Positions 1 to 6,299 are shown, counted from the stretch's first letter. The stretch: DNA of 9,106 nucleotides from Methanothrix sp. (GCA_028688175.1 JAQTYS010000054.1:1-9106), one strand, 5' to 3'. Notes: a model not told the origin generated them from the sequence alone. A program made the numbers and translations.

Positions 1-210
1 GCGACTGATGGAAGTAAATCAGCACACGTACCTGAACACACATTTGTAAAGAAATTTCAGGATGTTAAGATGGCTCGTAAAGCTTTAAAAAGGCTGGTCT
101 CAAGTGGTTATGTAGCGAGACATCCGATTGCGGGTGAGATGACTTATCAAATGACACAGGCTGGATGGGAAGAGTGCAGAAGGATGAAAGCTGAAGTGGC
201 GCGTCTTTAG
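1..210 (+). CDS. Winged-helix-type protein, 3' part only
   Basis: Frame 1 is open from the first base to a TAG at 208-210, giving 69 residues of a gene whose start lies outside the window. The segment KALKRLVSSGYVARHP followed by GEMTYQMTQAGWEE has the pattern of a winged-helix domain: a recognition helix, then a beta wing, then a 'TxxG' helix. It resembles small archaeal proteins with a domain of this kind. A role in DNA binding or transcriptional control is inferred from that pattern; the ligand and targets cannot be read. The gene is convergent with the HEAT-PNP gene, 135 bp away, so they share no promoter. An ATG at 70 could also start a short 46-residue version, but the open frame upstream and the continuous domain favour a partial longer gene. 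Confidence 0.6.
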   Translation, partial: ATDGSKSAHVPEHTFVKKFQDVKMARKALKRLVSSGYVARHPIAGEMTYQMTQAGWEECRRMKAEVARL

Positions 211-345
211 CGGATCACCATTTATCCATAGATCAGTACTAGATAGTGCAACGCCGCATGGTTTCAACTTAGATGCTGGATTTTTGTCAGTATCTTGAGA
301 CTGAGTAAGGACAAGTCTTCTTTTGGTCATTAAGCGCATCTGCTG

Positions 346-3114
346 TTAATTTCTAGCGGAAGGCGGCAGAGGTAAACCATCGGCAATCCAACCCACAGTA
401 AATGCAGCAGCAGCATCTGATGCATATTCCTTCCATGCATCACGCTCTCTTGTTCCTCTTATTTTATCACTTTTTGTTTTGGGACGTGGCAGATCAGAAA
501 TGGCTCGAATTACCATGAATCCGACAGGGACCTTTAGGCTTTGTGCTTGCTCTATAGCGCTACCTATTCCTGCCCCTTCCATCTCGACTGCCTTGATTTT
601 CGGCCACCTACTGATGACCTGGGCGAAGAACTCATTGGTAGGATCCTCGACTACCTTCTCTCCTGATGCGATCTCCCCGCGGATAACTTCAGGCTCACAT
701 TCTTCAGGTGGCTCTGCTTTGATATAATCACGCCAGTTGTATCGAGTAGAATATGCAATGGCACCTGTAAGGAGACCTTGATCCGTCTTGCAGGTCCAAT
801 TTCCACGTGGCACGAATTCTTTTTCAATTTTACCATATTCATAACCATAAATGCAGTCTGCGATGATTACATCTCCCTTTTTCGAACCGATATTTGATAG
901 TCCTCCTGCTATTCCAGAAAATATTAGATAACTCGGTTTCCAAAGGGAGATTGCTTCCTTAGCTGCCATTGCACTTTGGATATCACCAGCTCTGCCAGTC
1001 ATCCCGACCGCCACTTTATAGCTGTCTCTGTGATTTGGACAAAGAACATCTCCAAATCGCCAGGCATAAATGTTGGGAGATGAACCCAAACGCGGAAGGA
1101 TCAGATTTGATAGCTTCGAAATGATCGCATTATACTCCTCGGGGAGGACCGTGAGGATAACAACATCCACTAATGGTAGGGGGTGATTTTCTAAAATAGA
1201 GCCAAGATTTAATAATGCACGATCAATCAGATGGAGTTTCTCTGGAAAATCTGTTTCAAGCTGGATCTCTTCGACTGCTTCACATACCGGATTCTTCTCT
1301 TCTTTCGGGAGCAGTCTGCAAAACTTCATTAGCTGTTTGACTATGCTGGAGCTGCTCCTTTGGATACTAACAAGATCCCCCTCTGATAGAGCCTTTGCAG
1401 CGTTGTAGATCTCTGCCCCGGGCGTTTTGATCTCATTGTCTGATCCACGAGTAATCTGGCATATACGTTTTGCTCTTTCTTGGATCTCGGCGCTTCTTTC
1501 TAATATCTTGTCCTCAAGAATAGGATTACATTTTCTGAGCAGCTTGACTACCCCTGGTGCTTCTTCTTCAGCAGCAGCCATAGATTCTGCAGCCTTCTCG
1601 CAGTACCATCTGTAGGTATTTAATTCACTAGCAACCTCCTGAGCTGATCGCTCCTTCAGACTCTGTGACTCCTGAAGTGCCCTAGCCAGGTTTCCTACCG
1701 CGTTAATAAGTTCTTCTTTACTCTCAGAGCCACCTACTGCCTCTCTTGCTTCAGCAAGGTACATTCGAACCTCATCTCCCTTTTCCTCCTGAAAGGTTAT
1801 TGCGAGATATGTGCGGTAGAATGGATAGCAGAACTTTGCAGGTCCAAAGTCTTGTTCTTGGGATGACTTTTCAAAATAAGCAACAGCAGCATTTAGCTCA
1901 GACTTCAATGTATCCCTATTAGCTGTTTCTGCAGCTTTGAACACTGAGACTCTTCCCAGGGAGTGGTACGCATACATTCGCACGGAACTGTTTCTATCTT
2001 GAGTTAACCTGTGGAGATCCTGCCAGGCTTCATCTTTGTCAGGGACTTGGCTGAAGGCAGATCCCAGAGCATGTGCAGCTGATCTCCGCACAGAACTATC
2101 TTCATCCTGAGTCAGCTTGTGGAGATCCTGCCAGGCTTGATTCTTATCAGATACTTGGTTGAAAGCTGATCCGAGAGTATCAGAGGTTGTCATTCGCACG
2201 AAACTGTTTTCATTTTGAGTTAGCTTGACGAGATCCTGCCAGGCTTGATCTTTGTCAGGGACTTGACTAAAAGTTGATCCCAGGGCATATGCCGAAATCT
2301 CTCTGATTGAACTTTCTTCATCTTGTGTTAAACTGACCAGATCCTGCCAAGCTTGACTTTTATTAGGGACTTGACTGAAAGCCGATCCCAGAGAGACGGC
2401 GGCTTCTCTTCGCACGGAACTATTTCTATCTTGAGTTAGCCTGTGGAGATCCTGCCAGGCTTGATCTCTGTCTGGAACTTGGCTGAAAGCTGATCCCAGA
2501 GAGACGGCTGCATGCAATCTCAAGGACTTGTTTCGGTCTTGAGTTAGCCTGTGGAGATTCTCTAACGTTTTGCCTTTGACAGGGACTTTGGTAAAAGCCG
2601 ATTTAACGATTTCTGCATGAGACTTTTCGATATAAACAATAGCTGCATTCAGCTCTCTTATTTTTATATCCTTATCAGCTGTATCTTCAGCTTTGAACTT
2701 TGAAGCACTCGCCAATGACTTATAAGCTTCAATTCGCACGTCGCTGTCTTCATCCTGAGTTAACCTGACGAGATTCTGTAAGGGTAGGTCTTTTTCAGGG
2801 ATTTGGCTAAAAGTTGATCCCAAAGCATGTGCAGCTGATCTTCGCACGAGATTGTCCTCATCCTGAGTTAATCTGACCAGATCCTGCCAGGCTTGGTCTT
2901 TTTCAGGGATTTGGCTAAAAGTTGATCCCAAAGCATGTGCAGCTGATCTTCGCACGAGATTGTCTTCATCCTGAGTTAGCCTGTGGAGATCCTGCCAGGC
3001 CTGATCTTTATCCGGGAGGTTTGAAAATTGAGTTATTAGTATTCTGATAGCTATAAGACGGTCTTTGCTTCTCTCACTGATTGATTTTTTATGGATCTTA
3101 TCCTGTGATGGCAA
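346..3114 (-). CDS. HEAT-repeat protein with C-terminal nucleosidase (PNP_UDP/MTAN-fold) effector-like domain
   Basis: This 922-residue protein has three parts. Residues 36-395 are HEAT-like repeats with a strict 36-residue period (consensus KDQAWQDLHRLTQD, then VRRSAAHALGSAFSQVPD). Residues 420-645 are helix-rich and not recognised. Residues 649-915 are a PNP_UDP/MTAN-fold domain: VVILTVLPEE (651-660), SGIAGGL (733-739), YGYEYGK (756-762), IASGEKVV (815-822), VEMEGAG (843-849) and IRAISD (869-874). By analogy with MTA/SAH nucleosidase, E846 and D874 are likely catalytic, with E659/E660 near the base site. Effector domains of this superfamily occur in antiviral proteins; in Detocs one cleaves ATP. 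An infection-triggered nucleotide-cleaving role is inferred here, and the substrate is unknown. No signal peptide, membrane segment or NTPase motif is seen. The start is TTG, with GGTGA 6 nt upstream and an in-frame TGA just before it; the next Met is residue 308. An ordinary metabolic nucleosidase role is less likely given the repeats. Confidence 0.88.
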   Translation of the reverse strand: MPSQDKIHKKSISERSKDRLIAIRILITQFSNLPDKDQAWQDLHRLTQDEDNLVRRSAAHALGSTFSQIPEKDQAWQDLVRLTQDEDNLVRRSAAHALGSTFSQIPEKDLPLQNLVRLTQDEDSDVRIEAYKSLASASKFKAEDTADKDIKIRELNAAIVYIEKSHAEIVKSAFTKVPVKGKTLENLHRLTQDRNKSLRLHAAVSLGSAFSQVPDRDQAWQDLHRLTQDRNSSVRREAAVSLGSAFSQVPNKSQAWQDLVSLTQDEESSIREISAYALGSTFSQVPDKDQAWQDLVKLTQNENSFVRMTTSDTLGSAFNQVSDKNQAWQDLHKLTQDEDSSVRRSAAHALGSAFSQVPDKDEAWQDLHRLTQDRNSSVRMYAYHSLGRVSVFKAAETANRDTLKSELNAAVAYFEKSSQEQDFGPAKFCYPFYRTYLAITFQEEKGDEVRMYLAEAREAVGGSESKEELINAVGNLARALQESQSLKERSAQEVASELNTYRWYCEKAAESMAAAEEEAPGVVKLLRKCNPILEDKILERSAEIQERAKRICQITRGSDNEIKTPGAEIYNAAKALSEGDLVSIQRSSSSIVKQLMKFCRLLPKEEKNPVCEAVEEIQLETDFPEKLHLIDRALLNLGSILENHPLPLVDVVILTVLPEEYNAIISKLSNLILPRLGSSPNIYAWRFGDVLCPNHRDSYKVAVGMTGRAGDIQSAMAAKEAISLWKPSYLIFSGIAGGLSNIGSKKGDVIIADCIYGYEYGKIEKEFVPRGNWTCKTDQGLLTGAIAYSTRYNWRDYIKAEPPEECEPEVIRGEIASGEKVVEDPTNEFFAQVISRWPKIKAVEMEGAGIGSAIEQAQSLKVPVGFMVIRAISDLPRPKTKSDKIRGTRERDAWKEYASDAAAAFTVGWIADGLPLPPSARN
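1930..3009 (-). repeat. Intragenic 108-bp tandem repeat array (36-residue HEAT-like units)
   Basis: The array encodes residues 36-395 of the HEAT-PNP protein. Units begin at residues 36, 72, 108, 180, 216, 252, 288, 324 and 360. The 108-179 segment spans exactly two periods and holds a diverged insert. The two most N-terminal units are nearly identical in DNA: 2788-2870 and 2896-2978 match at 82 of 83 positions, 108 bp apart. Other units are clearly related but more diverged. This points to growth by unequal exchange or replication slippage, with at least one recent event. Confidence 0.93.
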
Positions 3115-3120
3115 TAAGCT

Positions 3121-3125
3121 TCACC
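3121..3125 (-). promoter_or_regulatory. Ribosome-binding site GGTGA for the HEAT-PNP gene
   Basis: On the minus strand GGTGA lies 6 nt before the TTG at 3114-3112. It matches the archaeal anti-Shine-Dalgarno sequence and includes the in-frame TGA that closes the frame upstream. It is the main evidence for choosing the TTG start. Confidence 0.65.
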
Positions 3126-3147
3126 AATTACGCATTGCTGACCTGTG

Positions 3148-3159
3148 TTAATAATTTAT
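3148..3159 (-). promoter_or_regulatory. Candidate box A (TATA) for the HEAT-PNP gene
   Basis: The minus strand reads ATAAATTATTAA, about 39 nt before the TTG start. Archaeal transcription usually begins about 25 nt after the centre of such a box, which would give a short leader carrying the GGTGA site. The match is by composition and spacing only. Confidence 0.35.
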
Positions 3160-3607
3160 CCCTCACAAGGTACCTTCTCAAAACGGTCTAGCTCAGGAGG
3201 ATCTATTCAAGCAGTTTAATTTATTTCCAGCTCCGACCATCTTTTTCATGCTACAGAAACTGAAATTTAACCGAGAATTGATCCCATCCAGTATTCAAAA
3301 AGATAAAGGAACTAGGTCACATATACTCAATACTGGCTGGAAAGATATCCCAGCACTCTTGATCATACTCGGATACCTATTTCAGCACGAATTTAGAAAC
3401 AGAGGAAATCAGCTTCTGGACAATGGAATATCATAAATGCAGGATCCTGAAGTTAAATCAGCACAAGAAAAAGAAGCATGTTCCCGATTGTGCATCAGCA
3501 TCGAGCATGGAGGATCCAAGAGAATCGCTGCAAGGTCCTGTGCTGGCAGGAATATAGTAGCGCCAGGCTGTTCTGAGTTCTCTTGATATATCAACTATAG
3601 GACGGAT

Positions 3608-3670
3608 CTATATCCCTTTCACAATACAGATCTCTTCTTCTGTCAGCGTATAAAGCTCGTAAAAAAAGAT
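3608..3670 (-). pseudogene. C-terminal fossil of an Eco57I-like DNA methyltransferase/restriction enzyme
   Basis: The minus strand from 3661 to a TAG at 3610-3608 reads YELYTLTEEEICIVKGI and stop. This closely matches the conserved C-terminal end of Eco57I-type N6-adenine methyltransferase/restriction proteins, typically VYELYGLTEEEIxIVEG shortly before the stop. Upstream the frame is broken: an in-frame TAG lies at 3673-3671, and a different frame at about 3671-3694 reads VEIVKWAS, which could be the preceding segment shifted at a T7 run. The rest of the gene is missing, because the Cas4-like gene begins to occupy the DNA at 3744. I take it as a remnant of a lost restriction-modification gene; chance similarity of a 17-residue stretch is the alternative. 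Confidence 0.6.
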
Positions 3671-3743
3671 CTACTTGCCCATTTAACGATTTCTACCTAG
3701 TGCCGTGAATAATTCTGCTCGTGTGGCTCCTCTTCTGATATTG

Positions 3744-4460
3744 CTAAAAGAATCTCGACGCCAGACTGTGCCTCGTCTCGCAAATCTCTCTTGCCTCACA
3801 GTCCCGGCAGGGTGCATCCTCGGGCCGGTCGGGAAGCTGGCCATCTTTTATCTGCCTAATTCGATCCCGAATGCGCAGCACACGCGCTCTATCTACGCTA
3901 TGGACCTCGACGGCCCGCACCAGTCCCTGGCGCGGATACTCCACCAGTCCTTGATTTATGTGCGTCCTATGCTTCTCGCCCAAGAGAAGAGCATAGCCCG
4001 CCAGCATGAGCCGGTCTCTCTTCCAGATGCCGTCCTGCGGAGCTTTGCCGGTGCGAATGAGACTGGGGGTGCTGCCCGCTGCCAGCCGATCCAGCCTGCC
4101 AAAGAGGCCTAATTTATCCGAAAAAAGGTCAACCTCTGCTTGACAGGGAAGCAGAAGATCCAGCTGCCCGGCCAGACCCCGGGCAATGCCGGTGATCTCT
4201 CCTTCCAGCTCCCGGCAGGCCAGCTCCAACTCATCCTTCTCAATCTCATAAACCAAAGGCAGCTCTTCTTGCAGTCTTGCCAGGCTCTCTCTCAGCTGGC
4301 CTTCAAGATCATCTTTTTGGGAAATGGAGAGCATGAGGCTATGCAAAAGAATATGCTTGACATCGATCTTCTTGGGATCATTTCTCAGATTCTCAAAGAA
4401 AATTAGCCTTGGGCAGCGCAGATAGAGGCCAATTTCATAAATCCTGACGGGTGTATGCAT
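3744..4460 (-). CDS. Cas4-like RecB-family (PD-(D/E)XK fold) Fe-S protein with altered active site
   Basis: This 238-residue protein has the Cas4/Dna2-type layout. An N-terminal CPRLIFF carries Cys16, His36/His40 could be the RecB-motif histidine, GLFGRLDRL carries Asp124, and a late GYALLLGEKH helix is followed by a C-terminal cysteine group (C218, C221, C227). One early and three late cysteines fit the 4Fe-4S cluster of Cas4 proteins. The usual catalytic E-x-K motif aligns with L134-I135-R136 in PSLIRTGKAP, so nuclease activity by the normal mechanism is doubtful. I recall similar IxRTG motifs in archaeal relatives, so this may be a family trait. No CRISPR array or other cas gene is in view, so it is probably a stand-alone DNA-processing or DNA-binding protein. 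ATG at 4460 is chosen; a TTG one codon earlier is possible, and an in-frame TAG lies just before that. No Shine-Dalgarno is evident, and a T/A box lies 26-29 nt upstream. Confidence 0.8.
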   Translation of the reverse strand: MHTPVRIYEIGLYLRCPRLIFFENLRNDPKKIDVKHILLHSLMLSISQKDDLEGQLRESLARLQEELPLVYEIEKDELELACRELEGEITGIARGLAGQLDLLLPCQAEVDLFSDKLGLFGRLDRLAAGSTPSLIRTGKAPQDGIWKRDRLMLAGYALLLGEKHRTHINQGLVEYPRQGLVRAVEVHSVDRARVLRIRDRIRQIKDGQLPDRPEDAPCRDCEAREICETRHSLASRFF

Positions 4461-4484
4461 CAATGACTATAAATGCAGGCCATC

Positions 4485-4494
4485 TTTTAAAAAT
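4485..4494 (-). promoter_or_regulatory. Candidate box A for a leaderless Cas4-like transcript
   Basis: The minus strand reads TTTTTAAAAG, centred 26-29 nt before the TTG/ATG start pair, in a 41-nt gap after the propeller gene stop. This spacing puts transcription initiation at or next to the start codon, which fits the missing Shine-Dalgarno. The T-run could also act as a terminator for the propeller gene. Confidence 0.35.
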
Positions 4495-4501
4495 TTTTTC
4501 G

Positions 4502-5710
4502 TTAAGAAGTAGGAAACACTATTTTCCGCATTTGTGTCTCATTTTCCTTGCTCTGTGATTCAGCTCTAATCTTGACCAGCCAGGCATCTTCCCTTCCCTG
4601 CCCATAAGAATCTGTAATGCCTGCCATTGTATAGGAACCATCTTTGTTCGAAACGACAAAAGTGCCGATATCATCAGCGCTCCCGCCTAAGATCATCGAC
4701 CACTCATCCCGACCTGCAAAATCAGTCTTAATGATGAGAGCATCTCTCCCCGTATCAATATTATCGATTCTTCCCGCAATGATATAGCCCCCATCTGTAG
4801 TCGTTTGCAGAGATGATGCCGAATTTCCCTCGTAAGATCTCTCCCAGTGTTTTTGGCCATTAGGGTCCACTTTAATGAGAATGATCTTCTTCTTATCGTA
4901 GCCCGATTCTGTCCTGCCAACCACCGCATATCCGTCTGCAAGCTCTACAACCTGAAAGCCAGCATCATCCTGGTTGCCGCCAAAGGTCCTGTTCCATTGC
5001 TCTTCTCCCAGGGAATCAGTCTTAAGGAGCCAGATGTCGTCTCCACCCCTAATGAAGGAAGCCGTCCGTCCTGCCACAATATACCCACCATCCCGGCTCT
5101 GCAAGACCGACATGCCCACATCATCTTCCCTTCCGCCAAAGGTTTTGTCCCAGATCTTGCGGCCCATTTCATCAGTCTTCAGCAACCAGAGATCCTTTCT
5201 GCCGCTTCCCAATGATTGAGCATATCCGGTGATGATGTAGCCCCCGTCATCGGTCTCATCCACAGACCATCCGCCATCCCCTGAGGAAGATACAAATCCT
5301 CCAAAGGTCCTCTCCCAACTGAGGTTGCCGCTGCTGTCTGTCTTGATCAGCCATAGCAGCTCCTCGCCCATGGAATAGGATTTTGTGCTCCCCGTGACAA
5401 TAAATCCGCCGTCTCTCGTCTCTTGCACGAAGTATCCCACATCCTCCGCAGATCCTCCCCAAATTTGGCTCCAGATGCATTTTCCCATATTGTCGGTCCT
5501 GATCAGGAAGAGATCGCTTCCCTCGCCCCTGGAAGCCGAATTTCCCACCAGGATATTGCCCCCATCCTCCGTCTCCTGCAAACACCAGGCGCCATCAGAA
5601 TACTGCCCACCAAAGGTTAAATTCCACTCTTCCCGAGGTTCTACCGCTGCAGCTGAGGCTGAGGCGTAAAGATAAATGACTAGGAAAATAAGGACCGGAG
5701 ATAATTTCAT
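4502..5710 (-). CDS. Secreted seven-repeat beta-propeller-type protein
   Basis: The protein has 402 residues. An N-terminal signal peptide (MKLSPVLIFLVIYLYASASA, cleavage probably near residues 20-22) is followed by seven units of about 48-55 residues. Each unit has a WxxTFGG-type strand starting near residues 29, 80, 132, 187, 239, 289 and 337, a DGGYIxxG strand, and a DxWLxKTDxxGxxxW strand. Seven such units suggest one closed seven-bladed propeller; the fold is inferred from the family. Such DGGY/TFGG repeat proteins are common among secreted proteins of methanogens and bacteria. No enzyme motif is seen, so binding or a cell-surface role is the best guess. There is no C-terminal membrane anchor; the last 22 residues are charged and diverged. 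The start is ATG at 5710 with GGAG 7 nt upstream. It lies 14 nt after the stop of the sequon-rich gene, so both are probably co-transcribed. Confidence 0.9.
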   Translation of the reverse strand: MKLSPVLIFLVIYLYASASAAAVEPREEWNLTFGGQYSDGAWCLQETEDGGNILVGNSASRGEGSDLFLIRTDNMGKCIWSQIWGGSAEDVGYFVQETRDGGFIVTGSTKSYSMGEELLWLIKTDSSGNLSWERTFGGFVSSSGDGGWSVDETDDGGYIITGYAQSLGSGRKDLWLLKTDEMGRKIWDKTFGGREDDVGMSVLQSRDGGYIVAGRTASFIRGGDDIWLLKTDSLGEEQWNRTFGGNQDDAGFQVVELADGYAVVGRTESGYDKKKIILIKVDPNGQKHWERSYEGNSASSLQTTTDGGYIIAGRIDNIDTGRDALIIKTDFAGRDEWSMILGGSADDIGTFVVSNKDGSYTMAGITDSYGQGREDAWLVKIRAESQSKENETQMRKIVFPTS

Positions 5711-5717
5711 TTCTTAA

Positions 5718-5721
5718 CTCC
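5718..5721 (-). promoter_or_regulatory. Ribosome-binding site GGAG for the propeller gene
   Basis: GGAG lies 7 nt before the ATG at 5710, inside the 14-nt gap after the upstream gene's stop codon. It supports separate translation initiation on a shared mRNA. Confidence 0.6.
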
Positions 5722-5724
5722 AAC

Positions 5725-6246
5725 TCAATCCATTCCCTGATCCTGGAATTTGACGGTCTTGTCCATTTCAAAATTCCCACTCAAGAACGTGTGGGAATTT
5801 ATGCCGCTCTTGCCCATCTCATGCCGGGATGCAGTCATACCGTAATAGCCTTTGAACCTCCCGTCCGAGCTGGAACCAACTTTTTGCAGGCCTGCAGGGC
5901 TATTTGCATCATTAAGAAGGGAAGAATTGACTGGAGTGCTGATGATGCTATTATTGTCCAAAGTTGAATTGCCTGACGTTGAATTGGATTTAGTCGAATT
6001 AGCTTGAGTGGAATTATCTTTTGTTGCCATCTTCACTTTTGCCTGGGCCTTCTTCCAGGAATCTAGCCTTGCCAAAGCATCGGCCATCCTATCCTCAACC
6101 TTCTTTGTATCTGCTCCCGGTAATGAGACAACAGCTCCATCCGGCCCGTTCATGCCTGTAAAGCCGGATTCACTCGACAATGCCGCCCCTAATAGAAGAT
6201 CTGCCGCTGCCAAGAGCAATAATAAGATTACTATGACCCGCTTCAT
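5725..6246 (-). CDS. Small secreted protein with clustered N-glycosylation sequons
   Basis: This 173-residue protein is not recognised. It begins with a clear signal peptide (KR followed by VIVILLLLLAAADLLL, then GAALSS, a likely cleavage region). Residues about 45-72 are charged and probably helical (KKVEDRMADALARLDSWKKAQAK). A low-complexity stretch carries N-x-S/T sequons at N78, N83, N88, N93, N98 and N107, the first five exactly five residues apart. The C-terminal part (GRFKGYYGMTASRHEMG) has no known motif. Export and N-glycosylation outside the cell are inferred. ATG at 6246 is chosen because GAGGTG lies 6 nt upstream; a GTG at 6255 in the same frame falls inside that ribosome-binding site and would add three residues. 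It is the first gene of a pair with the propeller protein, so the two may work together at the cell surface. Confidence 0.75.
   Translation of the reverse strand: MKRVIVILLLLLAAADLLLGAALSSESGFTGMNGPDGAVVSLPGADTKKVEDRMADALARLDSWKKAQAKVKMATKDNSTQANSTKSNSTSGNSTLDNNSIISTPVNSSLLNDANSPAGLQKVGSSSDGRFKGYYGMTASRHEMGKSGINSHTFLSGNFEMDKTVKFQDQGMD
5963..6022 (-). repeat. 15-bp x 4 minisatellite encoding N-S-T sequon repeats
   Basis: On the plus strand GT(T/C/G)GAATT recurs at 5963, 5978, 5993 and 6008, a strict 15-bp period of about four units. On the coding strand each unit gives an N-S-T sequon plus two variable residues. The units differ mostly in the two variable codons, so the sequon appears to be the conserved part. 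Confidence 0.8.
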
Positions 6247-6252
6247 AATCCC

Positions 6253-6258
6253 CACCTC
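6253..6258 (-). promoter_or_regulatory. Ribosome-binding site GAGGTG for the sequon-rich gene
   Basis: GAGGTG on the minus strand lies 6 nt before the ATG at 6246. It decides the start in favour of this ATG over the GTG at 6255, which overlaps the site itself. Confidence 0.7.
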
Positions 6259-6299
6259 ATGTGCACCCTTAATTAATCAAGTCTCCAATACAATTTTAA

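Larger units (their letters stand above)
3126..3743. other. Gene-poor stretch between the HEAT-PNP and Cas4-like genes
   Basis: No convincing intact gene is seen here. It holds the candidate HEAT-PNP promoter at its left end, a methyltransferase C-terminal fossil at 3608-3670, a perfect 12-bp palindrome TTGATATATCAA at 3583-3594, and a 10-bp palindrome CAGGATCCTG at 3440-3449. Three open frames of about 50-62 codons on either strand lack recognisable products. The stretch looks like a decayed or remodelled insertion site beside a restriction-modification relic. Confidence 0.6.

Noticed and set aside
100..339. 79-codon open frame on the minus strand just after the HEAT-PNP gene
   Set aside because: It overlaps the winged-helix coding end on the other strand, has no ribosome-binding site, and its composition (rich in S, H, T, P and R) looks like antisense of a real gene.
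1930..3009. Regular 108-bp repeats considered as a CRISPR-like array
   Set aside because: The whole period is coding, in frame and HEAT-like, with no separate short repeats and unique spacers.
3248..3436. 62-codon plus-strand open frame in the gene-poor stretch
   Set aside because: An A/T box (TTTAATTTA, 3215-3223) lies about 29 nt before its ATG, so a leaderless gene is possible, but the product has no recognisable motif or family and no ribosome-binding site. Kept only as a weak possibility.
3437..3586. 49-codon plus-strand open frame directly after the one above
   Set aside because: No ribosome-binding site, no recognised motif, and a composition rich in Cys and Ser that could be chance.
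3409..3594. 61-codon minus-strand open frame starting in the TTGATATATCAA palindrome
   Set aside because: Its start is TTG with no good ribosome-binding site, and the product matches nothing I know.
3705..4112. 135-codon plus-strand open frame
   Set aside because: It is antisense to the Cas4-like gene, whose conserved motifs establish the real coding frame.
4847..5215. 122-codon plus-strand open frame, with similar ones at 4974-5219 and 5385-5669
   Set aside because: They are antisense to the repetitive propeller gene; the shared repeats simply keep the shadow frames open.
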